Assembly (NCBI GenBank): GCA_027346925.1
Contig: DAIERH010000063.1
Span: 1 to 10,884 of the forward strand
Length of the DNA: 10,884 nt
Direction: 5' to 3'
DNA from: Geobacter sp.
GTDB lineage: Bacteria > Desulfobacterota > Desulfuromonadia > Geobacterales > Pseudopelobacteraceae
Part shown: piece by piece, positions 1 to 6,123 of the stretch
Numbering within the stretch: position 1 is the stretch's first letter
How the letters are laid out: each line of letters opens with the position of its first letter
Notes under the pieces: model-generated
Told to the model about the DNA's origin: nothing
Seen by the model: only the letters and a program-made list of their open reading frames with translations
The model's database searches: none
Program-made: the position numbers and the translations under genes

Positions 1-113
1 GCAGTCTTGGAAGTATGGTAAAAAATTAACTTCGTAATCGCCCTTTGCGCGCTGGTAGTATTTTGTGCAGGTGATTACATCCGCCGTTGCGCTTGCTGTC
101 GGAGGATGCTGTT

Positions 114-1454
114 ATGAAAGGAGGAACGATTTTGCGCAAAAATCACAGGAGAAACTCATGCATTGCCCTGCCCCTTGCCGGTGTTGCGGCCATATGCTCG
201 CTGTTTGCGGCGGGGCCGGCCATGGCGGAGGACACCGTGCTTTCCGGCGAGTCCACGACGATCTTCCGCACCAGGGAGAGCATGATAGACAATAGGACCC
301 TGGCACCTGCCTACGAGTACCTGCGTCTCTCGACGACGAAGGACATGGGAGAGAACGGCAGCGTTTCATTCTACTTCGGCGGCTGGGGCCGCACCGACCT
401 GGGGTACAGGAGCACCGACAGATACCAGGACGCCGATCTCCAGTACGGCTACCTGAGCTATCGCGCCCCCAGGAACAACCTGATGGTCAACATGGGCCGC
501 CAGTTCATAGCCGAGGGGGTGGCCGCGGAGAAGGTTGACGGGTTGTACGTGCGTTCGGATTTTGCCGCCGGGTTCGGCGGCGCCGTGTTTGCCGGTGCGC
601 CCGTGGTCACCGAGCCGAACAGCAAGGGGGGCGACCTGGTCTACGGCGGGCGCATCACCCAGGGTATGCCGCAGTATTATACCGTGGGCGCGAGCGCCCT
701 CAAGGCCGACCTGAGCGGCAATCGTTTCCGGGAGGAGGAGGGGGTGGATATCTGGCTCCACCCGCTGAGCCAGGCCGAGGCGGTCGGTCGCTCTTCCTAC
801 AACTCGATTACCAACGGGTGGATGGAGCACGCCTATACGCTGACCCTCAGGCCTCTGGACAGTCTCAGCATCAATGTCGACTACTCCAGCATCAACTATC
901 AGGACTACTTTTTTCACATGACCACCAACGTGTTCAGTCTGATCAGTCCATCCAACCCCACCGGGGTAATCGATCCCAACGAGAAGATGCAGAGTCTGGG
1001 GGGCAGCATCTCCTATACCCCCATCAAGTCGCTGACCATCGCGTTGGATTACAAGAACTACAAATACGAAATTGCCGGCGACGCCAACTACTACGGCGGC
1101 AAGGCAACCTTTTTGCTGCCAGAGTCCTTTGTGTCGGGCTTCGCCGTGCACCGCATGGACGGCAGTTCGGATAAGCTGCGCTACAACGAGTACCGCGTCT
1201 TTGCCTCGAAAAAGCTGCAGCGCTTCGACCTCACCGCCGATTTCATCATGGTGGGCTACGACAGTCGCATCGACGGGGTACGGAATTCCTACACCGTTGT
1301 CGGGGCCGCCTCCTACGAAATCATGCCCGGCCTCAAGATCGGGGCTGATGTGGATTATTCCAAAAATCCCACGTTCACCGACGAAGTGGCGGGTCTCATC
1401 AAGCTTAGTTATGCGTTCGATATCCGGCGCGGCGCCGAAGGGAGGGCGAAGTGA
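114..1454 (+). CDS. Outer-membrane beta-barrel (porin-like) protein of a putative porin-cytochrome conduit
   Basis: The 446-residue product starts with a signal peptide: basic n-region RKNHRR at residues 8-13, hydrophobic core, and AMA cleavage site at 36-38. The mature part is rich in alternating aromatic and polar beta strands with Gly/Asn/Asp turns and ends in a strand-like KLSYAFDI followed by a short RRGAEGRAK tail. It has no cysteine and no heme motif, as expected for a barrel that sheathes cytochromes rather than binding heme itself. ATG 114 has GGAGGA at 101-106. An in-frame TTG at 132 has an even better AAAGGAGGA at 117-125 and would give a shorter n-region. The stop overlaps the next cytochrome gene by 4 bases, so translation is probably coupled. 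Inferred role: channel holding the two lipoprotein cytochromes across the outer membrane, like ext-type clusters of Geobacter. The family is assigned by context and architecture only, and another kind of outer-membrane porin is possible. Confidence 0.75.
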   Translation: MKGGTILRKNHRRNSCIALPLAGVAAICSLFAAGPAMAEDTVLSGESTTIFRTRESMIDNRTLAPAYEYLRLSTTKDMGENGSVSFYFGGWGRTDLGYRSTDRYQDADLQYGYLSYRAPRNNLMVNMGRQFIAEGVAAEKVDGLYVRSDFAAGFGGAVFAGAPVVTEPNSKGGDLVYGGRITQGMPQYYTVGASALKADLSGNRFREEEGVDIWLHPLSQAEAVGRSSYNSITNGWMEHAYTLTLRPLDSLSINVDYSSINYQDYFFHMTTNVFSLISPSNPTGVIDPNEKMQSLGGSISYTPIKSLTIALDYKNYKYEIAGDANYYGGKATFLLPESFVSGFAVHRMDGSSDKLRYNEYRVFASKKLQRFDLTADFIMVGYDSRIDGVRNSYTVVGAASYEIMPGLKIGADVDYSKNPTFTDEVAGLIKLSYAFDIRRGAEGRAK

Positions 1455-1888
1455 AAAAGAGGATTATGATCATTCTGACGATCCCGCTGATCGTGAGCAT
1501 ACTCTATGCGTGCGCCAACACCACCAGCATCGTCAGGAAGCACCCCGAGAAAGTCGTGGGGATGCCCGATTGCACCGAGTGCCACAGCGATACGTGGGCG
1601 GCGTTCAATCACCAATCGACCAGTTTTTTCGAGAAGCACCGCTTTTACGCTCAGCAGCAGCCGGCTGCGTGTGCCGCCTGTCATGAACAGTCGTTCTGCG
1701 TCGATTGCCATGCCCACAAGGAAGAGATCAAGCCGAGCGACAAGTATGCCGATTCTCCCGAACGCAACCTGCCGCACCGTGGCGACTACCTGAGCCAGCA
1801 CATGATCGACGGGCGGGTCAACCCGGCTCCCTGCGCCAGGTGTCACGGCAGACAAAACAACGAGGGGTGCAAGTCATGTCACCGATAA
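1451..1888 (+). CDS. Five-heme c-type cytochrome lipoprotein
   Basis: This 145-residue protein has a lipoprotein signal peptide with a LYAC lipobox; Cys21 is the acylation site and Tyr at -2 is slightly unusual. Five CXXCH motifs begin at C41 (CTECH), C74 (CAACH), C83 (CVDCH), C128 (CARCH) and C140 (CKSCH), giving up to five covalent c hemes. Further histidines at 31, 54, 63, 89, 109 and 117 could be distal ligands, so bis-His low-spin hemes are plausible. It starts at GTG 1451 inside the stop region of the barrel gene, with GGAGGG at 1441-1446 as ribosome binding site. Residue 22 is Ala, not Asp, which by the E. coli Lol rule favours the outer membrane. Likely role: electron carrier docked to the barrel protein in an extracellular electron transfer route. 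The heme count is certain from sequence; the partner and direction of electron flow are inferred. Confidence 0.88.
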   Translation: MKKRIMIILTIPLIVSILYACANTTSIVRKHPEKVVGMPDCTECHSDTWAAFNHQSTSFFEKHRFYAQQQPAACAACHEQSFCVDCHAHKEEIKPSDKYADSPERNLPHRGDYLSQHMIDGRVNPAPCARCHGRQNNEGCKSCHR

Positions 1889-2490
1889 GAACAGTTGCAC
1901 AGCGGACATGGCTGCCGATGCTGCTCGTGCTCGTACTTGCCGGTTGCGGGGATAAGAACACGCAGAGCGTCTTTTCAGCCGACAGCGGCGGGGCGCATGT
2001 GGCCGGCTGGCTGCCTGGCGGCCACATGGCGGCGGCAACGGCCAACATCGATTCCTGCACCGAGTGCCATGGCGGCGACTTCAGCGGCGGCATCTCCAAG
2101 GTCGCCTGCACCAAGTGTCACCTGGGCAACCAGCAGGATGTCCATCCCCTTACGTGGGGCGATCTTGCCTATGCCCGCCATCCGAGCTATATCAGTCAGA
2201 ACGGGACCACGGCCTGCGCCAACATCTACTGCCACGGCGCCAACCTCACCGGCGTCGCCTCCAGCGGTCCCTCATGCTCCAGCTGCCACATCGGGGGACC
2301 GAGCGCGGTCCATTCCTGGACGGTCTTCAACGACTTCAGTACGGGGAGGCTGCCCCGGCATAGTCAGTATGTGGGAAACAGCGGGACAGCTTCCTGCCGG
2401 AATGCGGTATGCCATGGGGCGAATCTGCAGGGTGTCACCCTGAGCGGTCCGCCGTGCAGTGAGTGCCATCCCGGGGTAACTTTCCAATGA
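1876..2490 (+). CDS. Multiheme cytochrome lipoprotein with CX4CH...CXXCH modules
   Basis: The 204-residue product has a clear lipobox LAGC (Cys24). Four canonical CXXCH motifs start at C61, C78, C134 and C194, and two CX4CH motifs start at C114 (CANIYCH) and C174 (CRNAVCH). Residues about 101-140 and 161-200 are two copies of one module: CX4CH-GANL-x-GV-xx-SGP-x-CSxCH, spaced exactly 60 residues. This matches the Geobacter CxxxxCH...CXXCH domain (TIGR01904). Whether CX4CH carries heme is not settled by sequence, so the protein binds four to six hemes. The start at ATG 1876 is chosen because it begins the signal peptide; the frame is open further upstream but lacks one. It overlaps the preceding cytochrome gene by 13 bases, with GAGGGG at 1862-1867. 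Likely the third part of the conduit operon, possibly the surface-exposed or periplasmic end. Confidence 0.88.
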   Translation: MSPIRTVAQRTWLPMLLVLVLAGCGDKNTQSVFSADSGGAHVAGWLPGGHMAAATANIDSCTECHGGDFSGGISKVACTKCHLGNQQDVHPLTWGDLAYARHPSYISQNGTTACANIYCHGANLTGVASSGPSCSSCHIGGPSAVHSWTVFNDFSTGRLPRHSQYVGNSGTASCRNAVCHGANLQGVTLSGPPCSECHPGVTFQ

Positions 2491-2548
2491 CGGCGGAGCA
2501 ATGCTATCTGCCGAGTAACACTGTTTAACGCGAAGGAGATTGTGAGAA

Positions 2549-2782
2549 ATGCCGATTTACGAGTACCGTTGTTCAGACTGCGATCACCAATTTGAATTGC
2601 GCCAGAAGTTTTCGGACGCGCCTGCCAGTACATGCCCCCAGTGCGGAGGCACAGTGGGGAAGATGATATCTGCCACCGCTTTCAGCCTGAAAGGCGACGG
2701 CTGGTTCAATACGGGTTATTGCCCCAAAACCGAGGCGCCCAAACCCGCCGCCTGCGCTGGAGGCGGATGCTGCGCCGGCTGA
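2549..2782 (+). CDS. FmdB family zinc-ribbon protein
   Basis: A 77-residue protein opening with MPIYEYRC, the hallmark of the FmdB / CXXC_CXXC_SSSS family (TIGR02605). Two CXXC knuckles, C8-C11 and C29-C32, should bind one zinc ion. A Ser/Gly/Phe-rich stretch follows (ATAFSLKGDGWFNTGY), then a flexible tail with Pro/Ala and a Cys-rich end CAGGGCC. The family is named after a putative regulator of formamidase/amidase genes, but the biochemical role of most members is unknown. The ribosome binding site AAGGAG is at 2533-2538, 10 bases from the ATG. It lies 58 bases after the cytochrome operon and is followed by a repeat element and a strong terminator, so it may be the last gene of that transcript or stand alone. 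Confidence 0.88.
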   Translation: MPIYEYRCSDCDHQFELRQKFSDAPASTCPQCGGTVGKMISATAFSLKGDGWFNTGYCPKTEAPKPAACAGGGCCAG

Positions 2783-2808
2783 CGCGCCGACTGGCCGCCC
2801 TACTGCTG

Positions 2809-2940
2809 TTCTCACACAAAGCCACTAAGGTCACTAAGGAAGGCAACTAATTATCTTGTATTTTGCCGACACTATGTGAGTGAATGATTCAGACGCTTCA
2901 ACAGACTGCTTTCTTCGTGCTCTTTGTGCCTTCGTGTGAG
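2809..2940. repeat. Inverted-arm repeat, family 1, copy A
   Basis: The left arm begins TTCTCACACAAAG at 2809 and the right arm (2910-2940) ends CTTCGTGTGAG. The right arm read backwards is a close match to the arms of copies B, C and D, while the left arm has diverged (CCACTAAGG units). The element lies 26 bases after the fmdB stop and before the terminator at 2966. No coding sequence is seen in it. Confidence 0.75.
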
Positions 2941-2965
2941 TCAACTGCTTTTTAAAGGTTAAATC

Positions 2966-3006
2966 AAAGACCTCCGAGGTTTCACTGCCTCGGGGGTCTT
3001 TTTTTT
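2966..3006 (+). terminator. Rho-independent terminator between fmdB and folD
   Basis: A 14-base left stem (AAAGACCTCCGAGG, 2966-2979) pairs with 2988-3001 with a single T-G wobble. The loop is 8 bases and the T run continues to 3006. It should end transcription from the fmdB side and isolate the folD promoter. Confidence 0.88.
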
Positions 3007-3024
3007 GACCGGAGTAAACCGTCC

Positions 3025-3054
3025 TTTACAAAGCAGGCGTCAAAACGGTATGAT
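3025..3054 (+). promoter_or_regulatory. Candidate sigma-70 promoter of folD
   Basis: TTTACA (3025-3030) and TATGAT (3049-3054) are separated by 18 bases. The -10 ends 35 bases before the folD ATG, and the site lies just after a strong terminator. Both hexamers match the consensus at five of six positions (TTGACA, TATAAT). Assigned by eye only. Confidence 0.5.
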
Positions 3055-3089
3055 ACCTCGACTTTGCATGGCGAGGGAGGCACGATAAC

Positions 3090-3950
3090 ATGGCAAAAAT
3101 CATTGATGGCAAGGCGATTGCCGCCAAGATCCGGACCGAGATCACGGAAGGTGTCGCGGCATTGAAGGAGAGGGGGGTTACCCCCGGCCTGGCGGTGGTG
3201 CTGGTGGGGGATGATCCTGCCAGCCGCGTGTATGTCAGCATGAAGGAAAAGGCCTGCGCCGAGGCTGGTATCTTTTCGGACGAATACAAGCTGCCGGCCG
3301 AGACCTCTGAAGCGGAGCTGCTGGGCTTGGTGGCAAAGCTCAACAACGACCCGGCTATCCACGGCATCCTGGTGCAGTTGCCCCTGCCGCCCCAGATCGA
3401 TACGGATAAGGTCTTGGAGGCCATCTCACCGGAAAAGGACGCGGACGGGTTCCATCCATACAACGTGGGGCGCCTGTCGGTGGGCAAGCCGCTCTTCCAG
3501 CCCTGCACCCCCTACGGCGTGATGGTCATGCTCAAGGAGGAAGGGGTGGAACTTGCAGGCAAGGAGGTGGTGGTGATCGGCCGCTCCAATATCGTCGGCA
3601 AGCCGGTGGCAATGATGTGCCTGGCGCAAAGCGCCACCGTGACGGTGTGCCACTCCAAGACGCGCAATCTGGCCGATGTGGTCCGCCGGGCGGATGTGGT
3701 TATCGCAGCCGTCGGTAGGCCCGAGATGGTCAAGGGTGACTGGATCAAGGAAGGGGCCGTGGTGATCGACGTTGGGGTCAACCGTGTCGGCGAGAAAAAA
3801 TTGGTGGGTGACGTTGACTTTGCCGCCGCCAGCCAGCGTGCCGCCGCAATTACGCCGGTCCCTGGCGGGGTGGGCCCCATGACCATCACCATGTTGCTGT
3901 ACAATACCTTGGAATCGGCAAAGAGGTTTGCGGAACAATTGAATTCATAA
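3090..3950 (+). CDS. folD: Bifunctional methylenetetrahydrofolate dehydrogenase / methenyltetrahydrofolate cyclohydrolase
   Basis: This 286-residue cytosolic enzyme interconverts 5,10-methylene-THF, 5,10-methenyl-THF and 10-formyl-THF with NADP(+), feeding purine and methionine synthesis. Family marks are VLVGDDPASRVYVSMKEKA (Tyr48 and catalytic Lys52 by analogy with E. coli Tyr50/Lys54), VQLPLP at 95-100, KDADGFHPYN at 116-125 (Asp118 in the folate site), the Rossmann-type GRSNIVGKP at 164-172, and PGGVGPMT at 258-265. The length is normal for FolD. The start is fixed by GGGAGG at 3075-3080, 9 bases upstream. In function it belongs with metV-metF downstream, but 622 bases of repeat and GxxExxY gene lie between. 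The assignment is firm. Confidence 0.97.
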   Translation: MAKIIDGKAIAAKIRTEITEGVAALKERGVTPGLAVVLVGDDPASRVYVSMKEKACAEAGIFSDEYKLPAETSEAELLGLVAKLNNDPAIHGILVQLPLPPQIDTDKVLEAISPEKDADGFHPYNVGRLSVGKPLFQPCTPYGVMVMLKEEGVELAGKEVVVIGRSNIVGKPVAMMCLAQSATVTVCHSKTRNLADVVRRADVVIAAVGRPEMVKGDWIKEGAVVIDVGVNRVGEKKLVGDVDFAAASQRAAAITPVPGGVGPMTITMLLYNTLESAKRFAEQLNS

Positions 3951-3953
3951 CTA

Positions 3954-4070
3954 TTCTCACACGAAGGCACAAAGGCACGAAGAAAACCAATATAACAGCT
4001 TGAAGGCTTTGGGGTAACCATTATGACTTTTGTTTTAGACTTTCTTCGTGCCTCTGTGCCTTCGTGAGAG
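3954..4070. repeat. Inverted-arm repeat, family 1, copy B
   Basis: The left arm (3954-3985) and right arm (4041-4070) are near-perfect inverted repeats of about 30 bases made of GGCACAAAGGCACGAAG-type units, so the copy can fold into one long hairpin. The core between them (AGCTTGAAGGCTTTGGGG...CTTTTGTTTT) is homologous to the core of copy D. It starts 3 bases after the folD stop. The right arm may end a short stand-alone element or be part of the larger unit to 4543. Confidence 0.85.
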
Positions 4071-4073
4071 GCC

Positions 4074-4110
4074 GGTTTACCGTTAGTTCTTAAAATCTTT
4101 GGGGTAAACC
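4074..4110 (+). other. Short inverted repeat ahead of the GxxExxY gene
   Basis: GGTTTACC (4074-4081) and GGTAAACC (4103-4110) are perfect inverted repeats around a 21-base AT-rich spacer, ending 16 bases before the GTG start. It could be a hairpin in the leader, an operator-like site, or part of the repeat core. No T run follows, so it is not a terminator. Confidence 0.4.
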
Positions 4111-4126
4111 ATAAAGGCCAGTAGAA

Positions 4127-4510
4127 GTGACGGAAAACGAAATTGGAAAAATCGTAGTTGATTGTGCTGTGCGCCTTCACATGGAACTTGGTCCAGGATT
4201 GCTTGAATCAGTGTATGAGGTGCTTCTCGCGCATATGCTGGAAAAAGCCGGTTTGAAAGTCGAACGGCAGGTTTCCATCCCGATAAGGTTTCACGACATT
4301 CGTTTTGATGAGGGATTCAGAGCTGACCTCATAGTGGAAGACAAAGTCATACTGGAATTAAAATCGGTTGAACACATCGGTAATGTACATAAAAAACAGG
4401 TTTTGACGTATCTGAAATTAACCGGCATGAAGCTGGGCTACCTGCTGAATTTTGGTGATGAATTGATGAAAGATGGCATATCCCGAATTCTGAATGGGTA
4501 TGTTGCATGA
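4127..4510 (+). CDS. GxxExxY protein, PD-(D/E)XK nuclease-fold superfamily
   Basis: A complete 127-residue protein carrying the defining G24-xx-E27-xx-Y30 (GLLESVY) of the GxxExxY family (TIGR04256 / PDDEXK_3). The expected nuclease core is present: E27 on the first helix, D67 in FRADLIV, and E77-x-K79 in ILELKS, followed by Q91 in KKQVLTYLKL. All putative metal-binding and catalytic residues of the fold are therefore intact. The family's biological function is unknown. The GTG start at 4127 has only a weak AAAGG at 4113-4117, suggesting low translation. Base composition is lower in G+C than the flanking folD and metV. It sits between inverted repeat arms, with the right arm starting one base after its stop. 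It may act on the repeat itself or be a passenger; neither is proven. Confidence 0.9.
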   Translation: MTENEIGKIVVDCAVRLHMELGPGLLESVYEVLLAHMLEKAGLKVERQVSIPIRFHDIRFDEGFRADLIVEDKVILELKSVEHIGNVHKKQVLTYLKLTGMKLGYLLNFGDELMKDGISRILNGYVA

Positions 4511-4511
4511 A

Positions 4512-4543
4512 CTTCTTCGTGGCTTTGTGCCTTTGTGTGAGAA
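4512..4543. repeat. Single repeat arm, family 1, copy C
   Basis: CTTCTTCGTGGCTTTGTGCC continuing to GTGTGAGAA at 4543. Reverse-complemented it matches the left arm of copy B at all but a few positions. It is unpaired locally; its nearest opposite-oriented partner is the left arm at 3954. Confidence 0.8.
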
Positions 4544-4572
4544 ACGATGGAAGGTTCTCATGAGGTCTTCAA

Positions 4573-5220
4573 GTGATAGTTTCCACCCAAAAACCGTTTG
4601 AGGAGATTCTTGCGGCCCTGGAAGGGGGAAGCCGGGTCTTCATCATCGGCTGCGCCAAGTGCGCCACGGTCTGCAAGGCGGGCGGCGAGGAAGAGGTCTT
4701 CCGCATGCAGGAGGCCCTGACAGCTGCTGCCAAGGAGGTGACCGGCACCATGGTCATCGACGAGACCTGCCACATGCCGCGCACCGCCCGAGATCTGCGT
4801 TCCCGCCGGGACCAGGTGGACGAGGCCGATTTTTTGCTGGTGCTCTCCTGCGGTGCCGGTATCCAGTCGGTGGCCGAAGCATCGGGGAAAAAAGTGGTGG
4901 CCGGCACCGACTCCCGATTCCTCGGCAACATCCGGCGCTTCGGCCAGTTCGAACAACGTTGTTCCCTGTGCGGTGATTGCCGGCTCAACGACAGCGGCGG
5001 CGTCTGCCCGGTGACTGTCTGCGCCAAGGGGCTCTTGAACGGCCCCTGCGGCGGCATGGAGGACGGTGCCTGCGAGGTTGACCGCAACAATCGCTGCGCC
5101 TGGGTCACCATTTATGAGCGGCTGGAGCGGCAGGGACGGGTCGGAGGGCTCGACGCCATCACCCAGGCCCGTGATTTTGCCCACAAGCGCCACCCCAAGA
5201 GCCTCACGCTGGAGAAATAA
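4573..5220 (+). CDS. metV: Methylenetetrahydrofolate reductase C-terminal-domain protein (MetV-type zinc/Fe-S partner)
   Basis: This 215-residue protein matches the MTHFR_C domain (PF12225) known as MetV in acetogens, the partner of MetF in methylene-THF reductase. Thirteen cysteines are grouped: C27-xx-C30-xxx-C34 near the N-terminus, single C66 and C93, then a dense C-terminal set C130-xx-C133-xx-C136, C145, C150, C159, C167 and C175. Such clusters are expected to hold iron-sulfur centres and/or zinc, letting the reductase use an electron donor other than NADH alone. It starts at GTG 4573 with GAGGT at 4562-4566. It ends 3 bases before metF, and the metF ribosome binding site lies within its last codons, so the two are co-translated. 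The GTG start and its leader lie just after the repeat arm, so any folD-linked promoter is now interrupted. Confidence 0.88.
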   Translation: MIVSTQKPFEEILAALEGGSRVFIIGCAKCATVCKAGGEEEVFRMQEALTAAAKEVTGTMVIDETCHMPRTARDLRSRRDQVDEADFLLVLSCGAGIQSVAEASGKKVVAGTDSRFLGNIRRFGQFEQRCSLCGDCRLNDSGGVCPVTVCAKGLLNGPCGGMEDGACEVDRNNRCAWVTIYERLERQGRVGGLDAITQARDFAHKRHPKSLTLEK

Positions 5221-5223
5221 CCC

Positions 5224-6096
5224 GTGCCCTCACTTCTCGCCCAATCACTCAGCGCCAACAAATTCGTGATCACCGCCGAGGTCGCTCCGCCCAAGGGGGG
5301 CGACCCCTCGGCACTGCTGCGCTCCGCAGCCGACGTGGCCCCCTGCGTGGATGCCGTCAACGTCACCGACAATCAGGGAGCCAACATGCGCATGACGCCG
5401 TTGGTGGCGGCGGGGCTGCTGGTAGCCGAAGGGATCGAGCCGATTCTGCAGCTGACCTGCCGCGATCGTAACCGTTTGGCCCTGCAGAGCGATCTGTTGG
5501 GAGCGGCGGCCCTGGGTATTCATAACATTCTGGCCTTGACCGGCGACGACATAGGCTGCGGGGATCATCCCCACGGCATGGCGGTCTTCGACCTGGATTC
5601 CGTGCTGCTGCTCCAGGCCGTCTCCGCCCTGAATCGGGGCGTGGATATGAATGGCGCTCCCCTGGCCGGCGCCACGCACTTTTTTGTCGGCGCCGCAGCT
5701 GCGCCCGAGGTGGAGCCGTTCGCCTCCACCCGGCCGAAATTGGCCAAGAAGGCAACGGCCGGTGCCCGCTTTTTCCAGACCCAGGCCGTGTTCGATCCGC
5801 GGCGTCTGGCCATGTTTTGCGATACGGTACGGCCGCTTGACGTGAAGGTGATTGCCGGTATCCTTGTTATCAAATCGGCCAGGATGGCGGAGTTCATCAA
5901 TCGTAACATCCCCGGGCTGAAGGTGCCGCAAACGGTCATCGAACGACTGAGAGGCGCGAACGATCCTGCCGCCGAAGGGGTGAGGATCGCCGCCGAACTG
6001 GCCGGGCAGTGCCGTACCATCTGCGATGGTGTCCACATCATGTCCATGGGCCGCGATGAGGTCGTGCCGGAGATCGTGGCGGCGGTACGGAATTGA
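5224..6096 (+). CDS. metF: Methylenetetrahydrofolate reductase, catalytic flavoprotein subunit
   Basis: A 290-residue TIM-barrel enzyme that reduces 5,10-methylene-THF to 5-methyl-THF with FAD, supplying methyl groups for methionine synthesis or the methyl branch of C1 metabolism. Visible marks are the N-terminal ITAEVAPPKG with the conserved active-site Glu19, the barrel strand QLTCRDRN (about residues 79-86), the LALTGDD turn (about 102-108), and FFQTQAVFD in the central part. The length is typical of bacterial MetF. It starts at GTG 5224 with GGAG at 5211-5214 inside the end of metV. Direct pairing with metV suggests a MetVF complex like that of acetogens, whose electron donor cannot be told from sequence. 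The assignment is firm. Confidence 0.94.
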   Translation: MPSLLAQSLSANKFVITAEVAPPKGGDPSALLRSAADVAPCVDAVNVTDNQGANMRMTPLVAAGLLVAEGIEPILQLTCRDRNRLALQSDLLGAAALGIHNILALTGDDIGCGDHPHGMAVFDLDSVLLLQAVSALNRGVDMNGAPLAGATHFFVGAAAAPEVEPFASTRPKLAKKATAGARFFQTQAVFDPRRLAMFCDTVRPLDVKVIAGILVIKSARMAEFINRNIPGLKVPQTVIERLRGANDPAAEGVRIAAELAGQCRTICDGVHIMSMGRDEVVPEIVAAVRN

Positions 6097-6123
6097 TTTG
6101 ATCGTAAGAAGAATAAAAAGCAA

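Larger units (their letters stand above)
3954..4543. mobile_element. Putative mobile unit: repeat arms enclosing a GxxExxY nuclease-fold gene
   Basis: The outer ends are inverted copies of the same arm: TTCTCACAC at 3954 and GTGTGAGAA ending at 4543. Inside are copy B and one gene whose stop codon is one base before the right arm. The block fills nearly the whole folD-metV gap. The enclosed gene is visibly richer in A+T than its neighbours. No target-site duplication could be seen at the edges. Mobility is inferred from structure, not shown. Confidence 0.45.

Noticed and set aside
53..68. Sigma-54-like GG...GC pair upstream of the barrel gene
   Set aside because: GG at 54-55 and GC at 67-68 are 11 bases apart rather than the required 10, and the surrounding bases do not fit. 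No other convincing promoter was seen in bases 1-113.
366..1151. Long minus-strand open frame (261 residues) opposite the barrel gene
   Set aside because: It is a shadow of the plus-strand gene in GC-rich DNA: no ribosome binding site, no recognisable motif, His/Gly/Val-rich composition typical of antisense frames.
2491..2548. Terminator between the cytochrome operon and fmdB
   Set aside because: Only a 4-base CGGC/GCCG stem with a long loop and no T run is present.
2809..4543. CRISPR array
   Set aside because: The repeats alternate in orientation, vary in sequence and have irregular spacing with shared cores instead of unique spacers.
3954..4543. Insertion sequence with transposase
   Set aside because: No DDE, HUH or serine/tyrosine recombinase motif is present; the only protein is a GxxExxY PD-(D/E)XK-fold product, and no target duplication is visible.
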